This document shows positions 1 to 5,927 of a DNA stretch of 6,601 nt, piece after piece. The DNA is taken from contig CAMVPZ010000045.1 in the NCBI GenBank assembly GCA_947169505.1, positions 1-6,601 of the forward strand, read 5' to 3'. A program made the translations under genes and the position numbers. Source of the DNA: an uncultured Pseudomonadota bacterium. GTDB taxonomy: Bacteria; Pseudomonadota; Alphaproteobacteria; Rs-D84. Position 1 is the first letter of the stretch. Every line of letters starts with the position of its first letter. A model generated the notes under the pieces. The model saw nothing but the letters and a program-made list of their open reading frames with translations. It made no database searches and was not told the origin of the DNA.

Positions 1-67
1 CTGCAATCGCAAGAACCGACACAAACATCGCCATTAACAACGAAAATAAAGATAATTTTGCTTTCAT
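1..67 (-). CDS. 5' end of an exported protein (signal peptide only; gene runs off the left edge)
   Basis: The minus strand opens with ATG at 67-65 and stays open for 22 codons to the window edge. The peptide begins MKAKLSLFSLLMAMF and continues VSVLAIA: two lysines at the N-terminus followed by an uninterrupted hydrophobic stretch. This is the n- and h-region of a Sec signal peptide; the cleavage site and mature protein lie outside the window. Another in-frame ATG is present (codon 12), but using it would remove the positively charged n-region, so the first is preferred. There is no Shine-Dalgarno motif before the ATG, and an extended -10 box sits 10 bases upstream, which points to a leaderless message. 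Function cannot be stated. Confidence 0.6.
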   Translation of the reverse strand, partial: MKAKLSLFSLLMAMFVSVLAIA

Positions 68-76
68 AACGCAGTT

Positions 77-85
77 ATTATATCA
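77..85 (-). promoter_or_regulatory. Extended -10 promoter for the left-edge gene
   Basis: On the minus strand positions 85-77 read TGATATAAT, a perfect extended -10 (TGnTATAAT). No good -35 is found at 16-18 bp upstream (the region is A/T homopolymer), as is usual for extended -10 promoters. Transcription would begin about 7 bases further on, near position 70, only about 3 bases before the ATG at 67. The upstream gene's terminator lies between this promoter and that gene, so this gene needs its own start. Confidence 0.5.
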
Positions 86-119
86 CAAAAAAGAATTAAA
101 AAAAAGTACAAAGAAAAAT

Positions 120-145
120 AAAAAATGCCCAATTGGGCATTTTTT
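120..145 (-). terminator. Perfect palindromic terminator after the BOF gene
   Basis: Positions 120-145 form a perfect 26-bp palindrome: A6-TGCCC arms around a central AATT. The GC core is TGCCC/GGGCA, flanked by A-run and T-run, so it can work as a rho-independent terminator on either strand. On the minus strand it overlaps the TAA stop of the BOF gene (146-144) by two bases, which puts the hairpin directly at the end of translation. Confidence 0.8.
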
Positions 146-512
146 ATCTTACAACAGATTCCACATCTATTTCTGTGTAATTTTGTCCTTTGTCTACATT
201 ACCATAAACGGTCACGATATCATCAACACGCACAGTATTACCATTCCAATCTTCTTCTTCTATTTCCATCATAATGGTTCCAGAATTATCTTCAAAAACA
301 AAAATGTTATTTCCCATATTTCTTGTAATACGACCACGCATAACAACCGGTGTTTCATCTGGCAAAGACATAACTTCGGTCACTGTCCAAACCGCAGGCT
401 GATTATTCATCATATTGTTGTTCATATTATTATTCGCCATTTTTCCAGGTCCTGCAACAGCACCACAAATTGGTAAAACAGCAACCAAAGTCAAAATTGA
501 TATTTTTTTCAT
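144..512 (-). CDS. Exported BOF-domain (bacterial OB-fold, YgiW/YdeI-type) protein
   Basis: Predicted 122-aa periplasmic protein. Residues 1-20 are a signal peptide (MKKISILTLVAVLPICGAVA). The Cys at 16 is not in a lipobox, since Ile precedes it, so type I cleavage after AVA is expected. Residues 25-37 are a short Asn/Met-rich linker. Residues ~43-122 match the BOF family (YgiW/YdeI/VisP): TEVMSLPDETPVVMRGRI, then FVFEDNSGTIMMEI, EEDWNG and the closing EIDVESV strand. Known members are small envelope stress-response proteins, and VisP binds peptidoglycan and lysozyme inhibitor partners; the ligand here is unknown. The frame stays open upstream to an ATG at 587, but the start at 512 is chosen because GGAG lies 7 bases before it and it begins the signal peptide. 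It has its own promoter and terminator, so it is monocistronic. Family call is firm; function is general. Confidence 0.88.
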   Translation of the reverse strand: MKKISILTLVAVLPICGAVAGPGKMANNNMNNNMMNNQPAVWTVTEVMSLPDETPVVMRGRITRNMGNNIFVFEDNSGTIMMEIEEEDWNGNTVRVDDIVTVYGNVDKGQNYTEIDVESVVR

Positions 513-524
513 GTTTTTTCTCCA
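513..524 (-). promoter_or_regulatory. Ribosome binding site deciding the BOF gene start
   Basis: On the minus strand TGGAGAAAAAAC directly precedes the ATG at 512. The GGAG core (523-520) is 7 bases from the start codon, which favours this start over the ATG 75 bases upstream. The same TGGAGAAA context precedes the 838-aa gene. Confidence 0.8.
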
Positions 525-549
525 TTTTATATTTTGCTTTCCATGAAAT

Positions 550-558
550 ACTATATCA
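550..558 (-). promoter_or_regulatory. Extended -10 promoter of the BOF gene
   Basis: The minus strand reads TGATATAGT at 558-550, an extended -10 (TGnTATAnT) with one mismatch to TATAAT. No convincing -35 is present. The predicted transcription start near 543 would give a leader of about 30 bases containing the GGAG site. The alternative upstream ATG (587) would lie outside this transcript, supporting the start at 512. Confidence 0.45.
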
Positions 559-621
559 AAAAAACAATACGAAATAATCAGGAACAAATGACTATTTTAT
601 GTTTGCCAAACAAAAAAAATC

Positions 622-640
622 TCGCTGTAGCGTAAGCGAA
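622..640. repeat. Short inverted repeat, related to the element at 5863-5890
   Basis: TCGCT (622-626) pairs with AGCGA (635-639) across an 8-base loop. The plus strand here contains TCGCTGTA followed by GCGAAA. The minus strand of the hairpin at 5863-5890 contains the same two blocks in the same order. It sits between the terminator of the Cys-rich operon and the BOF promoter. It may belong to a dispersed intergenic repeat family; two copies in one window are suggestive only. Confidence 0.4.
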
Positions 641-678
641 AATACAAAACAAAAACCGCCCATAATAAGGGCGGTTTT
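641..678 (-). terminator. Rho-independent terminator of the Cys-rich operon
   Basis: A 10-bp stem is formed by 652-661 (AAAACCGCCC) and 669-678 (GGGCGGTTTT) with a 7-base loop. On the minus strand it is followed by the T-rich tail TGTTTTGTATT. It begins two bases after the TAA stop of the 838-aa gene. It separates the operon from the BOF gene, which has its own promoter. Confidence 0.88.
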
Positions 679-680
679 GA

Positions 681-3197
681 TTACATTTGAATATCTTCAC
701 AATTTTCTTGAACATCCGTAGCACAATTTTTCTTTTTAACTTTGTTGCCACGAACCTTCAAAGTTTCACAATTTTCAACACTGGTTGTTGTACACACATG
801 ACAAATTCTGGTTTCACGATTAAACACCGAAGTTACTTCTTTTGTTCCGCCATTAATATCGATTTTGGCAGAAGTATTCCATCCAAAGCCAAAACCACCG
901 ACCAGCGAGGCCGAGGCAACACCACCTTTGCTAGATTTTTCTGTGTGAATTTCATTACCTAAACCAGATGTAGATTTACCCACATTTGTAAGTGCCTTAG
1001 TATTCAGACCTGTACCGACATCATAGGAAATCGCATAAGGTGTATTCAATGGTGTTTGAACGCCACTTTCAATACCTGCGCCACCGCCGGTTGGAATCAT
1101 TTGACACATATATTGTGCAATATCTAAATCTTTTTCTTTTGTTGCATCTGCAATTAATTCAGCCAATTTTTTATTATAATTATCTTGGGCCCGACGTAAT
1201 GCAGACATTGCTATATCTGTTTTATATTTGTTCAACAGTTTTGGAAAACGTGCAGTTGTTGTATTATCCCTGGCGCCCCGACCATTGATTTGCGATAAAT
1301 CACGACCATTAATACAATATTGAATTTGTTGGTCGGATTCCAGCAAAGAAATCGTTCTGTTGATTGTCCCAGATATATTATTTAATTCTTCTTCTATGGT
1401 TGAAATAATTGCAGAAGCATTTGGAACCGCTGTATTTTTGGACCTTACCTGACCAAGATATTCAGCCACCCCTATTTCGCCCGGATTTAAAACTTTTTTA
1501 CCGTCTTTGATATTACCCATCGCATCACCCATCTTGATTGAACCAAAGGACAACATACCAGTCACACGATAAACAGAACCATCTTTTTGCGATTTTAACG
1601 AACCTGTTCCAATAAATTCATCCGCAGCAAAAGCATTACAATCTGTGGTAGAACCACATAATTCAACCATTCTTTGTTCTGCCAATTTCGTACAGTTTTC
1701 CAATGCTTTGTTATCAATATTTAAATACAACCCCATTAACATTTCATCCAAATCAGCCATCGAAAAATCTTTTTTAGTCTGTTTACAAACGACCAATTTA
1801 TCAATTGGACAAATGTCATGGATATATTCAAAATCCATACCGATACAGTTTTCAAAATCTGGACCACATCTGTCTGGGGATGTGAAACATTCTTTGACTT
1901 CCGCAGTACATGCATCAACACGCATAGCCGCCAATTTAGACACTACATAATCCCAAATTTGTGGTTCCATACGTTCACATGGATCAATTTGCACTTTACA
2001 GAAAGAACGTGCCATATCTGGTCGTGCAAGACACGCATCCATAGTTTCTACGCCTTTACCTGCGATATCATCTTTACATGCTTTTTGAATACAACTTGAG
2101 ATATCAGTCAAACAAGATTGGCGTTTTTGCGATTCTATATTTTGTTCAGCCAAACGAATTGTTGGGGCGGCTTCACGTAAAAAATCATTCCAAACATAAT
2201 CCCGTACTGCAACGCAACTGTCAAGAACACGTTCACAAATGAAACGCTTAGATTCCAAAATTTCCATCGTAGATGCGGTTATATCATACGTATCAATTGT
2301 TGCAACTTTGGTTCCTGCAGTGCTTTTTGCTTTATTATTTTGCATATTTTCACCGGCAACCGTAAAGACACAATTTGACCAATCACTTCCACACGCATCT
2401 GCGCCACGCATACATTTTTTATATTCAACCATACATTCGCCACGAGTGTATTTGTTTGATTCTTCCAAAGAATCTTTTAATGCGCCACGTACGGCGGCCC
2501 TGGCCTGGGCCAACGCAGAATCTGCTTCTTGTTTTTTCTGGGCAATAGAATTAGCCAAGCCTTTGCAATCTGAAACGATTTGACGAGAATACATCTGGGT
2601 CAAAATTTTCATATCTTTTTCACAAGAACTTTCCATTTGTTCTTTGCATAATTGGTTCGCAGAATTATACAAATCACGACCAACCTTGCCCGATAAATCT
2701 ACATCTTCCCAATCGTCTTCATCTTCGTCATCTTGGTCATAAATAGACGACCATGTCAAAGCAGATTTTTTTGTTTCTGTACTTTTTGCGACCGTTCCAT
2801 CTTTGTTGTAAACTCTTTCGCCACCATTAAATATGATATCAGCATTTGCACCGGCTTGAACTCTTTCAACTTCCTCTGTGCTGATACGTTCTGCTTCGGC
2901 CAAAGTTTTTTTGATAGCTTCCAATTGTTCATCATACGTCGCAGCATCATCACTGCACATACAAGAGCCACCATTTTCATTATCAGCAATACAAAATTGA
3001 TCCATACAACCAAAATATTGATCATAGCATTCTTGGTCATAAACACCTTTGGCTTCAACTCTGGTACGCACTTTTGTTCCAGCCTGCAATGCAGATTGTT
3101 TTTTTGTTTTTGCTGTTGCAGCAAACGAATCAATTGCACCAACACAAACAACACTTAATGCACCAAAAATTAAACCAAATTTTAACATTTTTTTCAT
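681..3197 (-). CDS. Large exported cysteine-rich protein (838 aa), paralog of the upstream gene
   Basis: I recognise no named family. Residues 1-26 are a signal peptide ending DSFA. The mature part has 36 Cys, mostly in C-x6-C steps. In order: a first cluster (C57, C64, C69, C79, C81); an acidic linker (153-167); C184, C192, C211; a charged helical stretch likely to be coiled coil (212-250); a four-Cys module at exact seven-residue steps (255, 262, 269, 276); C321, C328; further clusters at 362-407, 430-471 and 502-520; a region poor in Cys (521-798) with single Cys at 628 and 698; and a terminal cluster with CHVC (799-802) ending CEDIQM. No catalytic motif is seen. The start is supported by GGAG 7 bases upstream. 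It lies 18 bases after the stop of the 727-aa gene and is clearly cotranscribed with it. A disulfide-rich envelope or surface structure is inferred; that it is a real, exported protein is secure. Confidence 0.85.
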   Translation of the reverse strand: MKKMLKFGLIFGALSVVCVGAIDSFAATAKTKKQSALQAGTKVRTRVEAKGVYDQECYDQYFGCMDQFCIADNENGGSCMCSDDAATYDEQLEAIKKTLAEAERISTEEVERVQAGANADIIFNGGERVYNKDGTVAKSTETKKSALTWSSIYDQDDEDEDDWEDVDLSGKVGRDLYNSANQLCKEQMESSCEKDMKILTQMYSRQIVSDCKGLANSIAQKKQEADSALAQARAAVRGALKDSLEESNKYTRGECMVEYKKCMRGADACGSDWSNCVFTVAGENMQNNKAKSTAGTKVATIDTYDITASTMEILESKRFICERVLDSCVAVRDYVWNDFLREAAPTIRLAEQNIESQKRQSCLTDISSCIQKACKDDIAGKGVETMDACLARPDMARSFCKVQIDPCERMEPQIWDYVVSKLAAMRVDACTAEVKECFTSPDRCGPDFENCIGMDFEYIHDICPIDKLVVCKQTKKDFSMADLDEMLMGLYLNIDNKALENCTKLAEQRMVELCGSTTDCNAFAADEFIGTGSLKSQKDGSVYRVTGMLSFGSIKMGDAMGNIKDGKKVLNPGEIGVAEYLGQVRSKNTAVPNASAIISTIEEELNNISGTINRTISLLESDQQIQYCINGRDLSQINGRGARDNTTTARFPKLLNKYKTDIAMSALRRAQDNYNKKLAELIADATKEKDLDIAQYMCQMIPTGGGAGIESGVQTPLNTPYAISYDVGTGLNTKALTNVGKSTSGLGNEIHTEKSSKGGVASASLVGGFGFGWNTSAKIDINGGTKEVTSVFNRETRICHVCTTTSVENCETLKVRGNKVKKKNCATDVQENCEDIQM

Positions 3198-3209
3198 ATG
3201 CTTTCTCCA
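3198..3209 (-). promoter_or_regulatory. Ribosome binding site in the 18-base gap of the operon
   Basis: The minus strand reads TGGAGAAAGCAT immediately before the ATG at 3197, with the GGAG core at 3208-3205 and a 7-base spacer. The whole intergenic gap is 18 bases (3198-3215) and holds no promoter or terminator, so the two Cys-rich genes form one transcription unit. Confidence 0.8.
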
Positions 3210-3215
3210 TAATTT

Positions 3216-5399
3216 CTACATATTTATATCTTCACAGGATTCTATTTCCTGACAAAAATCTTTTTTACCACCGGACACAGCACCCAACGCACCGGCACCA
3301 ACCGCACCAACTACACCACCAATTGCAGTTCCCCATCCGGCATTTACCATTGTTCCAGCGGATGCACCCGCAGACAATCCGCCCGCCGCCGCTTTCAATG
3401 CCGAAGATGCTTTTGATTCACCACCTTCTTCACAAACCTGTTGCATACGGCAAACATGACAACTACGCAAATTTGGTTCAAACGAAACAGATTTTATATA
3501 ACTGTAATTACTTTTTGATTTATCTGGTTTTTCGGCTTTATATGCAGATAAACAAATCTGTTCTGCATCTTTTAAATCTTTTTTACGTGCCAATTCCGCA
3601 ATTTTGGAATCCAGTTCACGCAAATTGCGATTTTCGGCAGACATTTTCGCCAACAATTTCGCAGAATTAAACACATTTGTTCCCAAAGAATCTTTGTTTT
3701 TTACTTTCTTTGATGCATCACCACTTTGTGAATCAGCACATGCAACAACAGTTTTATCTTGTTCAAATTGTTTAAAGAATTCATCAACCGCCGCATTAGA
3801 ATCTGCGATAACTGTTTCACGTAAACTCGCCAAACCGTCTTCGCTTTCTGGCAATTCAGTCAAAGATTCCACAATGGTCACAATCGGTAAACACGCCATA
3901 TCTGTTCCACAAACTTTACCCAATTGTTCACCAAAATAATTCACACATCCGGTCAACATTTGATAATCCATTTGCAAAATCGCAGATTGTACAATTATAT
4001 CAAACTGGGCTGCTGTTTTGCATGATGGGAACATGCTTTGTGGACAAAGTGCAGCAATTTCATATGGTTTTTTACCAACACATTCAGCCTTAGAAAAATC
4101 AACACCACATTTATCTTGTAAACATTTATCAATATCATTTTCACAGAATTTAGTCTGTAAATATCCCAATTTATCATTTACCACAGATTGAAATCCCGGA
4201 ATCATTTCTTCACATTCTGTTATAATTGGGCAAATTCCAGCCGCAACATTAACATTGGTTAAACATTCGGCATTCGTTGATGTAGAACAACTTTCTTCCA
4301 AACAATTTTGCACTTTGGCAAGACATGTTCCACGTCTGTTTTTGTCTGCGTATTTCGCAGCCTCTTCTAAAACACTTTTTGATTCTGCCGCCCAATCTTT
4401 TTCAACATCTTTGCGTACAGCCATACATTGATCAAGTATGTTATCACAGGCATTTGAACGGCGTTTTAATAAACCCGCATCTAAACAATTTTCAAAATTC
4501 GCACCACAACCGCCCTTGTCCGCAATACAAGAACGATAAGCCAACAAACATTCACCACGATTATATTTGTTTGTCGTGCTAAGGTTTTCAAGTCTGGCCT
4601 TGCGTACAGCAGATTCAGCGATTCGTTTATTAGATTCCGCATTTGCTTTTTGTTCTTTTAAATACGAATCGTAATTTTTACAATCTTGGGTAATCATACG
4701 TGAATAAAGCATTGATTCCATTTCAGCCTTGTCCCCGCAAGCGTTTAATTCAGCCTGACAATATTTCACCGCCATTTGATACAAATCATCACCCAACGTC
4801 ACATCTTCGCCAACATCTTCATCTTCGTCTTCTTCACCGCCGGCCAGCCAAGACATAAAATCAACATTAGAAACCCGTGAATTAGCATTGTTTTCAGCAA
4901 AAACCAATCTTGCCTTGGCCCCCAGTTGTTCACGTTCGACACCTTCGGTAAATAATTTATCTGCTTCTTCTTGGATTGCCAATATAGCCTGAATCTTGCT
5001 TTTAGCAGAATCTATATTATCAGAACATGCGCAACGTTCACCCTGACTTTCGTCCAACAAGCAAAATTCATCCATACATTTACGATATGCATCACGACAA
5101 TCACCAGATTTTGTTTCTTTGGCTTCAACCATTGTATTTTGTTCATCGACGGAATCATTATTGTTTTTGTGTGATACTTCTGTTTCCGTCTGTACAGTTG
5201 AAACAACATTGAACGGTTCTGTTGAATTCGACACAGATTTAATGGTTTTTTGACTGACCATATTGGCAACCGCAGGCATTCTGCCCGATGCCTGGGATGC
5301 ACGACCAACGCCAACCCGGGCGGTAGAATCCCCACGATCTGCACCAAACGCACAAATTGGCAACACCAACAATAATGGCAAAATTTTTATTTTATTCAT
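3216..5399 (-). CDS. Large exported cysteine-rich protein (727 aa), first gene of the operon
   Basis: Unnamed family, same architecture as the 838-aa gene downstream. Residues 1-20 are a signal peptide (MNKIKILPLLLVLPICAFGA); Cys16 is preceded by Ile and is not a lipobox. A Ser/Thr/Asn-rich region (21-100) precedes the first Cys. Then come C101, C108, C113, C123, C125; an acidic linker (189-199); C214, C221, C240; a charged helical spacer (241-280); a four-Cys module at seven-residue steps (284, 291, 298, 305); C318, C325; clusters at 359-396, 419-460 and 485-503; single Cys 554 and 616; CHVC at 647-650; C656; a Gly/Ala-rich glycine zipper (about 673-711); and C716, C722 with the ending CEDINM. 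The mature protein again has 36 Cys. An ATG three codons upstream (5408) is possible, but AGGA at 5411-5408 is 8 bases from the ATG at 5399 and would overlap the other. Stop is TAG. Envelope role inferred only. Confidence 0.85.
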   Translation of the reverse strand: MNKIKILPLLLVLPICAFGADRGDSTARVGVGRASQASGRMPAVANMVSQKTIKSVSNSTEPFNVVSTVQTETEVSHKNNNDSVDEQNTMVEAKETKSGDCRDAYRKCMDEFCLLDESQGERCACSDNIDSAKSKIQAILAIQEEADKLFTEGVEREQLGAKARLVFAENNANSRVSNVDFMSWLAGGEEDEDEDVGEDVTLGDDLYQMAVKYCQAELNACGDKAEMESMLYSRMITQDCKNYDSYLKEQKANAESNKRIAESAVRKARLENLSTTNKYNRGECLLAYRSCIADKGGCGANFENCLDAGLLKRRSNACDNILDQCMAVRKDVEKDWAAESKSVLEEAAKYADKNRRGTCLAKVQNCLEESCSTSTNAECLTNVNVAAGICPIITECEEMIPGFQSVVNDKLGYLQTKFCENDIDKCLQDKCGVDFSKAECVGKKPYEIAALCPQSMFPSCKTAAQFDIIVQSAILQMDYQMLTGCVNYFGEQLGKVCGTDMACLPIVTIVESLTELPESEDGLASLRETVIADSNAAVDEFFKQFEQDKTVVACADSQSGDASKKVKNKDSLGTNVFNSAKLLAKMSAENRNLRELDSKIAELARKKDLKDAEQICLSAYKAEKPDKSKSNYSYIKSVSFEPNLRSCHVCRMQQVCEEGGESKASSALKAAAGGLSAGASAGTMVNAGWGTAIGGVVGAVGAGALGAVSGGKKDFCQEIESCEDINM

Positions 5400-5425
5400 G
5401 ATGATCATCCTACATTCTTGTTAAT

Positions 5426-5454
5426 ATTTTATCAAAAAAATGAAATCCTTGCAA
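5426..5454 (-). promoter_or_regulatory. Promoter of the Cys-rich operon
   Basis: On the minus strand a -35 box TTGCAA (5454-5449) is separated by 17 bp from a -10 box TAAAAT (5431-5426). The -10 is also extended (TGATAAAAT, 5434-5426). Predicted transcription start is near 5419, leaving a 20-base leader with AGGA before the ATG at 5399. This is the best-formed promoter in the window and suggests strong constitutive expression of the two large exported proteins. Confidence 0.65.
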
Positions 5455-5473
5455 GCAGATATAAAAAATATTC

Positions 5474-5502
5474 TTGCAATTTATCCATTTGATGAATATC
5501 AT
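5474..5502 (+). promoter_or_regulatory. Promoter of infA
   Basis: TTGCAA (5474-5479) is followed after exactly 17 bp by TATCAT (5497-5502), one mismatch from the -10 consensus. Transcription would start near 5509, about 25 bases before the infA ATG at 5534. The promoter lies inside the open in-frame region upstream of infA, which argues against the longer reading frame starting at 5474. The -35 hexamer is the same as in the divergent promoter. Confidence 0.55.
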
Positions 5503-5533
5503 TGAAAAGCAAAAAACAACGGGGTTATTATTT

Positions 5534-5785
5534 ATGGCAAAAGATGATGTAATTGTATTTTCTGGGGTTGTCGAAGAAAGATTACCAAACACTATGTTTC
5601 GTGTTCGTTTGGAAAACGGACATATGATATTGGCAACAGTATGTGGAAAAATGCGTAAGGCACGCATTTGGGTAAACGTTGGCGAACGTGTCAGTGTTGA
5701 AATGACACCATACGATTTGGACAAGGGCCGCATTACTTTTGTCGAACGCAAAAACGCCGGTACCGACGGCACACCAAATCATTAA
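5534..5785 (+). CDS. infA: Translation initiation factor IF-1
   Basis: An 83-aa single S1/OB-fold protein that binds the ribosomal A site of the 30S subunit with IF-2 and IF-3 during initiation. It begins MAKDDVIVFSGVVEE and carries the IF-1 signatures LPNTMFRVRLENGH (residues 18-31), GKMRKARI and the near-invariant PYDLDKGRITF. The usual length is about 72 residues. Here the family core ends around ERK, and a short polar tail (NAGTDGTPNH) extends it. The frame is open back to an ATG at 5474, but those residues match nothing in the family and overlap the promoter. The Shine-Dalgarno is weak: GGGG at 5521-5524, 9 bases from the ATG. It is a single-gene unit, divergent from the Cys-rich operon and followed by a strong terminator. 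Confidence 0.96.
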   Translation: MAKDDVIVFSGVVEERLPNTMFRVRLENGHMILATVCGKMRKARIWVNVGERVSVEMTPYDLDKGRITFVERKNAGTDGTPNH

Positions 5786-5802
5786 GATAAAAAATTTTTA
5801 AT

Positions 5803-5833
5803 AAAAAACACCGTTGCATAACGGTGTTTTTTT
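5803..5833 (+). terminator. Bidirectional terminator after infA
   Basis: A 13-bp stem pairs 5803-5815 (AAAAAACACCGTT) with 5820-5832 (AACGGTGTTTTTT) around the loop GCAT, ending in a T-run on the plus strand. The mirror strand also ends in TTTTTTATT, so the same hairpin can stop transcription arriving from the convergent gene at 5960-6601. Confidence 0.88.
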
Positions 5834-5862
5834 ATTTTCTCATTTGGGGGAGAAAACAAGTA

Positions 5863-5890
5863 GATTTCGCAAACGAAGTACAGCGAAATC
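5863..5890. repeat. 8-bp inverted repeat downstream of the B-repeat/Cys protein gene
   Basis: GATTTCGC (5863-5870) pairs perfectly with GCGAAATC (5883-5890) across a 12-base loop. On the minus strand it is followed by TACTTGTTTTCT, so it might act as a weak terminator for the gene at 5960-6601. It shares the blocks TCGCTGTA and GCGAAA with the inverted repeat at 622-640. Confidence 0.5.
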
Positions 5891-5898
5891 GTCACGGT

Positions 5899-5927
5899 TT
5901 CCCCGCAGACACAAAGTGTCGAGGGAA
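5899..5927. repeat. Two-tier imperfect hairpin between convergent genes
   Basis: An outer stem TTCCC (5899-5903) / GGGAA (5923-5927) encloses a perfect inner hairpin GACAC-AAA-GTGTC (5908-5920). There is no T-run on either side, so it is not an ordinary intrinsic terminator. It lies 33 bases beyond the stop codon of the partial gene on the minus strand. The interval from about 5841 to 5945 holds this and the neighbouring inverted repeat and no credible coding frame. Confidence 0.45.

Noticed and set aside
513..587. Longer start for the BOF protein at 587
   Set aside because: It would bury the signal peptide, lacks an SD, and starts upstream of the predicted promoter.
3074..3078. CHVC motifs (838-aa residues 799-802, 727-aa residues 647-650) as cytochrome c heme sites
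   Set aside because: Heme c attachment needs CxxCH; the His here is inside the pair and no His follows the second Cys. A disulfide or metal-binding pair is more likely.
3074..3670. A 198-codon plus-strand frame spanning the junction of the two Cys-rich genes
   Set aside because: It is His/Gln/Leu/Pro-rich with no domain, has no Shine-Dalgarno, and crosses two well-supported minus-strand genes.
3352..5399. Lipoprotein assignment for the BOF and 727-aa proteins because of Cys in LPIC near the signal-peptide end
   Set aside because: A lipobox requires Gly, Ala or Ser just before Cys; here it is Ile, so type I signal peptidase is expected.
5474..5533. N-terminal extension of infA from the ATG at 5474
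   Set aside because: The extra 20 residues match nothing in IF-1, and the predicted -35 and -10 boxes fall inside it.
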